Shown: piece by piece, positions 31,090-35,739 of the stretch
Numbering within the stretch: the stretch's first letter is position 1
Layout: every line of letters starts with the position of its first letter
Origin: Ruminococcus sp.
GTDB taxonomy: Bacteria > Bacillota > Clostridia > Oscillospirales > Ruminococcaceae
Assembly: GCA_023667165.1 (NCBI GenBank)
Contig: JAMPAO010000012.1
Span: 1-35,739 of the forward strand
Length of the DNA stretch: 35,739 nucleotides
Reading direction: 5' to 3'
The notes under the pieces: model-generated
Databases searched by the model: none
What the model saw: the letters and a program-made list of their open reading frames with translations, nothing else
What the model was told of the DNA's origin: nothing
Translations under genes and position numbers: made by a program

Positions 31090-33948
31090 TTATTTTTTGC
31101 TTCTCTTTCTGCCCCTTGACGTTTTTTTGAGCATTGGCGCAAGGTATTTTCCGGTATAGCTTTTTTTGCACTCGGCGACCTCCTCGGGAGTGCCGCTTAT
31201 TACAAGCTCGCCTCCCTTGTCGCCGCCCTCGGGTCCCAGATCTATGATATGATCCGCGGTCTTTATCACGTCCAGGTTATGCTCTATGACAAGCACCGTA
31301 TTCCCCGCGTCCGCCAGCTTGTCCAGCACCTCCAGCAGCTTGTGGACGTCGGCGGTGTGCAGTCCCGTGGTGGGCTCGTCAAGGATATATATCGTCTTGC
31401 CCGTGGAGCGTCTGGCAAGCTCCGTCGCCAGCTTCACGCGCTGCGCTTCTCCTCCCGAAAGGGTGGTTGCCGGCTGGCCTATTTTTATATAACCCAGTCC
31501 CACGTCCTGCAAGGTGAGCAGCTTGCGGTATATTTTCTGATGATTTTCAAAAAACTCCACGCCCTCGTCAACGGTCATTTCAAGGACGTCGTATATATTT
31601 TTTCCCTTGTAGCGCACGTCGAGAGTTTCACGGTTGTATCTTTTTCCCTTGCATACCTCGCAGGGAACGTAAACGTCGGGAAGAAAATGCATCTCCACCT
31701 TGATGATGCCGTCGCCCTCGCACGCCTCGCATCTGCCGCCCTTTACGTTAAAGGAAAATCTGCCCGAGGTATAACCCTTTGCCTTTGCGTCGTTGGTTTC
31801 GGCGAAGAGATCTCTTATATCGTTGAAAACTCCCGTATACGTGGCGGGGTTCGAACGGGGGGTTCTTCCTATGGGGGACTGGTCGATGGCTATCACCTTA
31901 TCCAGATATTCCGTTCCCTCCATTTTACCGAAGCTGCCCGGCCGCGTTCTTGCCCTGTTGAGCTTTGCAGCAAGATGCTTGTAGATTATCTGATTTACAA
32001 GGGAGGATTTGCCCGACCCCGAAACTCCGGTAACGCAGGTGAACGTACCCAGGGGTACGGATACGGTTATATTTTTAAGGTTGTTCTCCTTGGCTCCCTT
32101 TACGGTGAGCATATGTCCGTTTCCGGCGCGGCGCTTTTCGGGAACGGGAACGCTGCGCGTGCCTTTCAGGTAGGCTCCCGTGATGGAACGCTCGCAGTTC
32201 ATTATATCCTCCGGCGTTCCGGTGCAGATGATCTCTCCGCCGTTTGCGCCCGCATAAGGTCCCACGTCGACTATATAATCCGCCGCCCGCATGGTGTCCT
32301 CGTCGTGCTCCACCACTATGAGCGTATTGCCCGAATCGCGCAGGCGCTTGAGGGTGGCTATGAGCTTGTCGTTGTCCCGCTGATGAAGTCCTATGGACGG
32401 CTCGTCCAGTATATACAGCACGCCCACAAGGGAAGAGCCTATCTGGGTCGCAAGGCGTATCCGCTGCGCCTCTCCTCCCGAAAGAGTTCCCGCCGAACGC
32501 GACAGGGTAAGATATTCCAGTCCCACGCTTTGCAGAAAGCCCAGCCTGTCTTTTATCTCCTTGACTACTCTGTCGGCAATGAACGCTTCCTTTTCGGTAA
32601 GCTCCAGACCGCCGAAAAAGCCGGAGCATTCGGTGACGGACATTTCCGTTACCTCCGCTATGCTCCTGCCGCCAACCGTAACGCCCAGTATCTCCTTTTT
32701 AAGACGTCTGCCGCGGCATTCGGGGCAAGGCTCTTCGCTCATGTACTGTTCGATGTCCGCCTTGCTCCACTCGGAGCTGCTGTCGCGGTAGCGGCGTTCA
32801 AGATTGTTTACGACCCCCTCGAAGGGCTGATAGTAATCTCCGCCGCCGTATGCGGTGGTGCGGTGCAGCTTCAGCTTTTTATCTCCCGTGCCGTACAGCA
32901 GGGCGTTTACCGCCTCGGCGCTCCAGTTTTTTATAGGCTCGTCCACGGAGCAGCCGTACTCCTCGGCTATCCCCTGAAAATACATCATAGCTATGGTGCT
33001 GCTGTCGGAGGCTGACCAGCCGCTTGCCTTTACCGCGCCCTCCCTTATGGAAAGAGAGGGATTGGGAATGATAAGATCCGGATCGATCTTTTTGAATATC
33101 CCAAGTCCCGTGCATTTTCCGCAGGCGCCGTAGGGATTGTTGAAGGAAAACATTCTGGGGGAAAGCTCGTCCATGGATATGCCGTGCTCGGGGCAGGCGT
33201 AATTCTGGGAGAATCTGATCTCCTCACCGCCTATGATATCGCATATCACCACGCCGCCGGATATCTTCGCCGCCGTTTCGATGCTGTCCGCAAGGCGCGT
33301 TTCCATTTTATCCTTTACCGTCAGTCTGTCCACCACTATTTCGATATTGTGCTTCTGATTTTTATTGAGCTTTACGGTTTCGCTGAGGTCGTACACGCTG
33401 CCGTCTATGCGCACGCGCACGTAACCCGATCTCCGCGCGCTTTCAAGCTCCTTTGCGTGCTCGCCCTTACGTCCGCTGACGACGGGGGCGAGGAGCTGAA
33501 GCTTCGTACCCGCCGGCAGGGAGGTTATCCTGTCCACTATCTGATCCACGGTCTGCTGTTTGATCTCTCTTCCGCACACGGGGCAGTGGGGAATGCCTAT
33601 CCTTGCGTAGAGCAGACGGAAATAATCGTATATTTCCGTTACGGTGCCGACGGTGGAACGGGGGTTCTTCGAGGTGGTTTTCTGGTCGATGGATATGGCG
33701 GGGGACAGTCCCTCTATGGAATCCACGTCCGGTTTGTCCATCTGACCGAGAAACATTCTCGCGTACGATGAAAGGCTTTCCACGTAACGGCGCTGGCCGT
33801 CGGCATATATGGTGTCGAACGCCAGGGAGGATTTGCCCGATCCGGACAGTCCGGTCATGACTATCAGCTTATCCCTGGGCAGCTCAAGGTCAACGTTTTT
33901 AAGATTATGCTCCCTTGCTCCCTTTATGATTATCTTATCCGTAGGCAT
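31090..33948 (-). CDS. uvrA: UvrABC excinuclease subunit A
   Basis: A 952-residue DNA damage-recognition ATPase, the normal length. Visible features: Walker A GLSGSGKSSLAFD (about 33), first zinc-binding CPVCG, signature LSGGEAQRIRLATQ, DEPSIGLH; second half with Walker A GVSGSGKSSL, zinc motifs CEACEGDG and CEVCKGKRY, LSGGEAQRVKLAT and DEPTTGLH. It recognises bulky lesions with UvrB in nucleotide excision repair. ATG 33948 is preceded by AAAGGAT. No uvrB or uvrC is adjacent. The promoter contains a LexA/DinR operator, so it is damage-inducible. Confidence 0.98.
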   Translation of the reverse strand: MPTDKIIIKGAREHNLKNVDLELPRDKLIVMTGLSGSGKSSLAFDTIYADGQRRYVESLSSYARMFLGQMDKPDVDSIEGLSPAISIDQKTTSKNPRSTVGTVTEIYDYFRLLYARIGIPHCPVCGREIKQQTVDQIVDRITSLPAGTKLQLLAPVVSGRKGEHAKELESARRSGYVRVRIDGSVYDLSETVKLNKNQKHNIEIVVDRLTVKDKMETRLADSIETAAKISGGVVICDIIGGEEIRFSQNYACPEHGISMDELSPRMFSFNNPYGACGKCTGLGIFKKIDPDLIIPNPSLSIREGAVKASGWSASDSSTIAMMYFQGIAEEYGCSVDEPIKNWSAEAVNALLYGTGDKKLKLHRTTAYGGGDYYQPFEGVVNNLERRYRDSSSEWSKADIEQYMSEEPCPECRGRRLKKEILGVTVGGRSIAEVTEMSVTECSGFFGGLELTEKEAFIADRVVKEIKDRLGFLQSVGLEYLTLSRSAGTLSGGEAQRIRLATQIGSSLVGVLYILDEPSIGLHQRDNDKLIATLKRLRDSGNTLIVVEHDEDTMRAADYIVDVGPYAGANGGEIICTGTPEDIMNCERSITGAYLKGTRSVPVPEKRRAGNGHMLTVKGAKENNLKNITVSVPLGTFTCVTGVSGSGKSSLVNQIIYKHLAAKLNRARTRPGSFGKMEGTEYLDKVIAIDQSPIGRTPRSNPATYTGVFNDIRDLFAETNDAKAKGYTSGRFSFNVKGGRCEACEGDGIIKVEMHFLPDVYVPCEVCKGKRYNRETLDVRYKGKNIYDVLEMTVDEGVEFFENHQKIYRKLLTLQDVGLGYIKIGQPATTLSGGEAQRVKLATELARRSTGKTIYILDEPTTGLHTADVHKLLEVLDKLADAGNTVLVIEHNLDVIKTADHIIDLGPEGGDKGGELVISGTPEEVAECKKSYTGKYLAPMLKKTSRGRKRSKK

Positions 33949-34004
33949 TTATCATCAATCCTTTCAGAGCCTTGCAATGCCGCGCTGCGGCGTTATCCAC
34001 AAAG

Positions 34005-34033
34005 ATTATACCACAGAACAAACGTTCTTGTAA
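34005..34033 (-). promoter_or_regulatory. uvrA promoter
   Basis: Minus-strand TTACAA (34033-34028), or TTTACA one base further out, then TATAAT (34010-34005) preceded by TGG. The spacer contains the LexA/DinR box. Confidence 0.75.
34016..34027. promoter_or_regulatory. lexA box: LexA/DinR SOS box in the uvrA promoter
   Basis: GAACAAACGTTC fits the Gram-positive LexA (DinR) consensus GAAC-N4-GTTC exactly. It fills the space between the -35 and -10, so bound LexA would block uvrA until DNA damage. Confidence 0.85.
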
Positions 34034-34158
34034 ATAGCAAAACCGAACAATTATGATACGGCTTTGAGGTGTTTTTTTGACATTTTTTTTCATTTTCCGA
34101 TAGGTGAATAACGGTATCTTCGGGACGGCTCGGGACGATCTGCTGCGCACGGTCGGTC

Positions 34159-34356
34159 TTATTTCCGCTTAAAGTAAAGCATACAATGGCAGTAACCCTC
34201 GAAATCGGGGTCGGCTATCTGTTCTCTGAATTCCCTGCACATACATTTGTATTCCTCTGTTCTTTCCCTGCGGCAGGGGCAGTAGCCGCCGGTTTTTTCA
34301 AGTCCCTCTTTTACCGCGCGGACGATATTTTCATCGGGATTAAGCGTTATCTTCAT
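34159..34356 (-). CDS. Small ferredoxin-thioredoxin reductase catalytic-domain-like protein
   Basis: A 65-residue protein with three CxC-type pairs: CPC (about 26-28), CMC (about 38-40), and CHC (about 57-59, YCHCMLY). This CxC-x(9-16)-CxC-x(8-16)-CxC layout is that of the ferredoxin-thioredoxin reductase catalytic chain, which binds a 4Fe-4S cluster near a redox disulphide. The protein is much shorter than the plant enzyme and no partner (variable) chain is nearby. It starts 13 bases after the alr stop with a weak ribosome binding site, probably coupled. A role in thiol redox or Fe-S sensing is possible but not shown. Confidence 0.7.
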   Translation of the reverse strand: MKITLNPDENIVRAVKEGLEKTGGYCPCRRERTEEYKCMCREFREQIADPDFEGYCHCMLYFKRK

Positions 34357-34369
34357 TCAGTCACCGCCC

Positions 34370-35557
34370 TTAATAGTATTCGACGACGTTTACTATGCTG
34401 CCGTCCATACGGATCACCCGAGGTATTCTCTTGGATATCCCGCAGACCGTTTCGTAGCCTATAGTGCCGTACATTGCCGCAAGCTCGTCTGCGGTTATGC
34501 TCTCGTCCCCGTCCCTGCCTATCAGAGTGACCTCCGTTCCCTCGCGGACGTTGGGGATATCCGTAACGTCCGCCATAAGCTGATCCATGCATATCCTGCC
34601 GATAACGGGAGCTTTTTTTCCGTTTATAAGCACGTACGCCTTTCCCGAAAGGCTGCGGGAATATCCGTCGGCGTAGCCTATGGGGACGGTGGCGGCGGTG
34701 ATCTCCCTGTCGGATCTGTATGTACGTCCGTAGCTGACATAGCTGCCCGCCGCAAGAGTTTTTACGTATGATACCGCCGCTTTCAGCTCCATTACCGGAG
34801 AAAGGGCGCAGGGGGGCGCAAGGCTGCGGTCGGGCATAAGTCCGTAAAGCATTATGCCGAATCTGACGAGAGTGCTGCGGCTGTCGTAATGGAAAGCTCC
34901 TCCCGCGCTGTTAAGGCAATGGGTGTGCCGCAGCGGTACGCCGTATGCTTTTATCATATCGCAGACGGTGAAAAACAGCTCCGTCTGTCTGTTTGTGTAG
35001 CTTATATCGTCTTCCGACAGGCTGTCTGCGGAGGCGTAATGGGTAAAGACCCCGTCAAGGATCACCCCGCCGAGCTCGGATACCGACTTTGCCGCCTCGG
35101 CGGCTTTTTTGCAGGTAATTTCGTCGCAGGCGCATTCGCCTATCCTGCCCATTCCCGTATCTATCGCCAGATGCAGCTTGACCGTTACGCCTGCGGCGGC
35201 TGCCTCACGGGAAAGCTCTCTTGCGTATTCCTCGGACACGGCTGCCTGGATGATACCGTTTTCCGCAAGCTCTCCGGCGTACTCCGGAGGGGTGTAGCCC
35301 AATATGAGTATCTCGCTTTTAACGCCGTATTTCCGCAGCTTTTCGGCTTCCTTGATATTGGATACGGCAAAAAAACCGATCCCCAGCTTTTCCAGAAAGG
35401 GAACCGTATTTTCATCGTCGTGTCCGTAGGCGTTGGCTTTTACGACGCAGGCAATGCGCGTTTTATCCTCGTCTATCAGGCTTCTGAGAGCGTTCAGATT
35501 ATCCCCGAGCCTGTTTAAGTGGATCTCCGCCCATGCTCTTCTGAGAAATTTTTTCAT
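34370..35557 (-). CDS. alr: Alanine racemase
   Basis: A 395-residue pyridoxal phosphate enzyme that interconverts L- and D-alanine for peptidoglycan. It opens with RAWAEIHLNRLGDNL, has the PLP-lysine motif VVKANAYGHD (about residue 40), later GMGRIG, the catalytic tyrosine region SYGRTYRSDREI (about 265) and GRICMDQLMADVT. Two-domain layout (TIM barrel then C-terminal beta domain) and length match the family. ATG 35557 follows GGTGG (35570-35566); a GTG at 35569 also opens the frame but lacks support. No promoter stands out in the R2 repeat upstream. Confidence 0.95.
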   Translation of the reverse strand: MKKFLRRAWAEIHLNRLGDNLNALRSLIDEDKTRIACVVKANAYGHDDENTVPFLEKLGIGFFAVSNIKEAEKLRKYGVKSEILILGYTPPEYAGELAENGIIQAAVSEEYARELSREAAAAGVTVKLHLAIDTGMGRIGECACDEITCKKAAEAAKSVSELGGVILDGVFTHYASADSLSEDDISYTNRQTELFFTVCDMIKAYGVPLRHTHCLNSAGGAFHYDSRSTLVRFGIMLYGLMPDRSLAPPCALSPVMELKAAVSYVKTLAAGSYVSYGRTYRSDREITAATVPIGYADGYSRSLSGKAYVLINGKKAPVIGRICMDQLMADVTDIPNVREGTEVTLIGRDGDESITADELAAMYGTIGYETVCGISKRIPRVIRMDGSIVNVVEYY

Positions 35558-35583
35558 AATAATAACCACCGTTTATAAATAAA

Positions 35584-35739
35584 GTTTTAGTTCGATTGAT
35601 GTAGTTTGTGCGTTACCCTTTATGTAATTATGGTTTGTTTTTTGGCAGGTTGTATTAGCTTTGGAAATGTGGTTTGCACGTTAGCCATGCAAAGGGACAA
35701 CCTACGGGGGAAGGGGGAGGCGCTCTGATAAACCCAAGG
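35584..35739 (-). repeat. Dispersed repeat copy R2 (inverted relative to R1)
   Basis: Read on the minus strand from 35739, the first 53 bases are identical to 418-470 and the next about 100 are related to 471-570. It lies directly upstream of alr and probably extends past the window edge. The two copies thus face each other from opposite ends of the window. Confidence 0.85.

Noticed and set aside
34034..34158. Terminator after the small CxC protein
   Set aside because: There are T-runs on both strands but no convincing stem before them.

Overview
This window looks like a chromosomal segment from an anaerobic, low-to-mid GC gut or rumen Firmicute of the Oscillospiraceae (Ruminococcus-like). 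This is an inference from protein style, strong AGGAGG-type ribosome binding sites, TTGACA-N17-TATAAT promoters, frequent TTG/GTG starts, a YdbS/YdbT pair, a DinR-type SOS box and the rpsO-pnp order. No rRNA, tRNA, CRISPR array, transposase or prophage gene was seen. Most of the window is ordinary chromosome with several unusual accessory modules.

Layout. 1-722 is a gene-free block of nested palindromes and a dispersed repeat whose second copy, inverted, forms the right edge (35584-35739). 723-2908: two membrane bPH2 (YdbS/YdbT) proteins. 3139-5743: two paralogous secreted proteins, one carrying a tyrosine-rich tandem repeat block that the other lacks. 5853-6848 (minus): Ca2+/Na+ antiporter. 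7121-10102: Fe-S aldo/keto reductase, uridine-kinase-like P-loop protein and a C39-like peptidase lipoprotein. 10284-12571: an orphan solute-binding lipoprotein with an AraC regulator. 12652-15244 (minus): pnp and rpsO, with leader structures before each. 15483-21894 (minus): two lipoproteins that appear to fuse a sugar-binding-protein fold to a 5'-nucleotidase C-terminal-like domain, followed by a hybrid histidine kinase with two receiver domains. 22056-23480 (minus): a MATE transporter behind a short uORF, a terminator-like hairpin and a 163-bp palindrome. 23843-26395 (minus): SPFH protein, YhfC-type intramembrane protease, ribbon-helix-helix protein and SdpI-family protein, behind a palindromic operator cluster. 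26899-31005: TetR regulator and an ABC/FtsX-type exporter that share a 17-bp palindromic operator. 31090-35557 (minus): uvrA with a LexA/DinR box, a small ferredoxin-thioredoxin-reductase-like protein, and alanine racemase.

How the parts work together. Three solute-binding lipoproteins occur without any ABC permease: two sit with a hybrid kinase and one with an AraC regulator, so they read better as sensory ligand receptors than as importers. The TetR-ABC module is a self-contained, probably drug-responsive efflux unit. The SPFH-YhfC-RHH-SdpI operon looks like a membrane-stress module with its own repressor and operators. The best candidates for undescribed biology are the kinase with the fused receptor lipoproteins, the tyrosine-rich repeat protein pair, and the SPFH operon. 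Functional statements are from motif reading by eye, with no database search.
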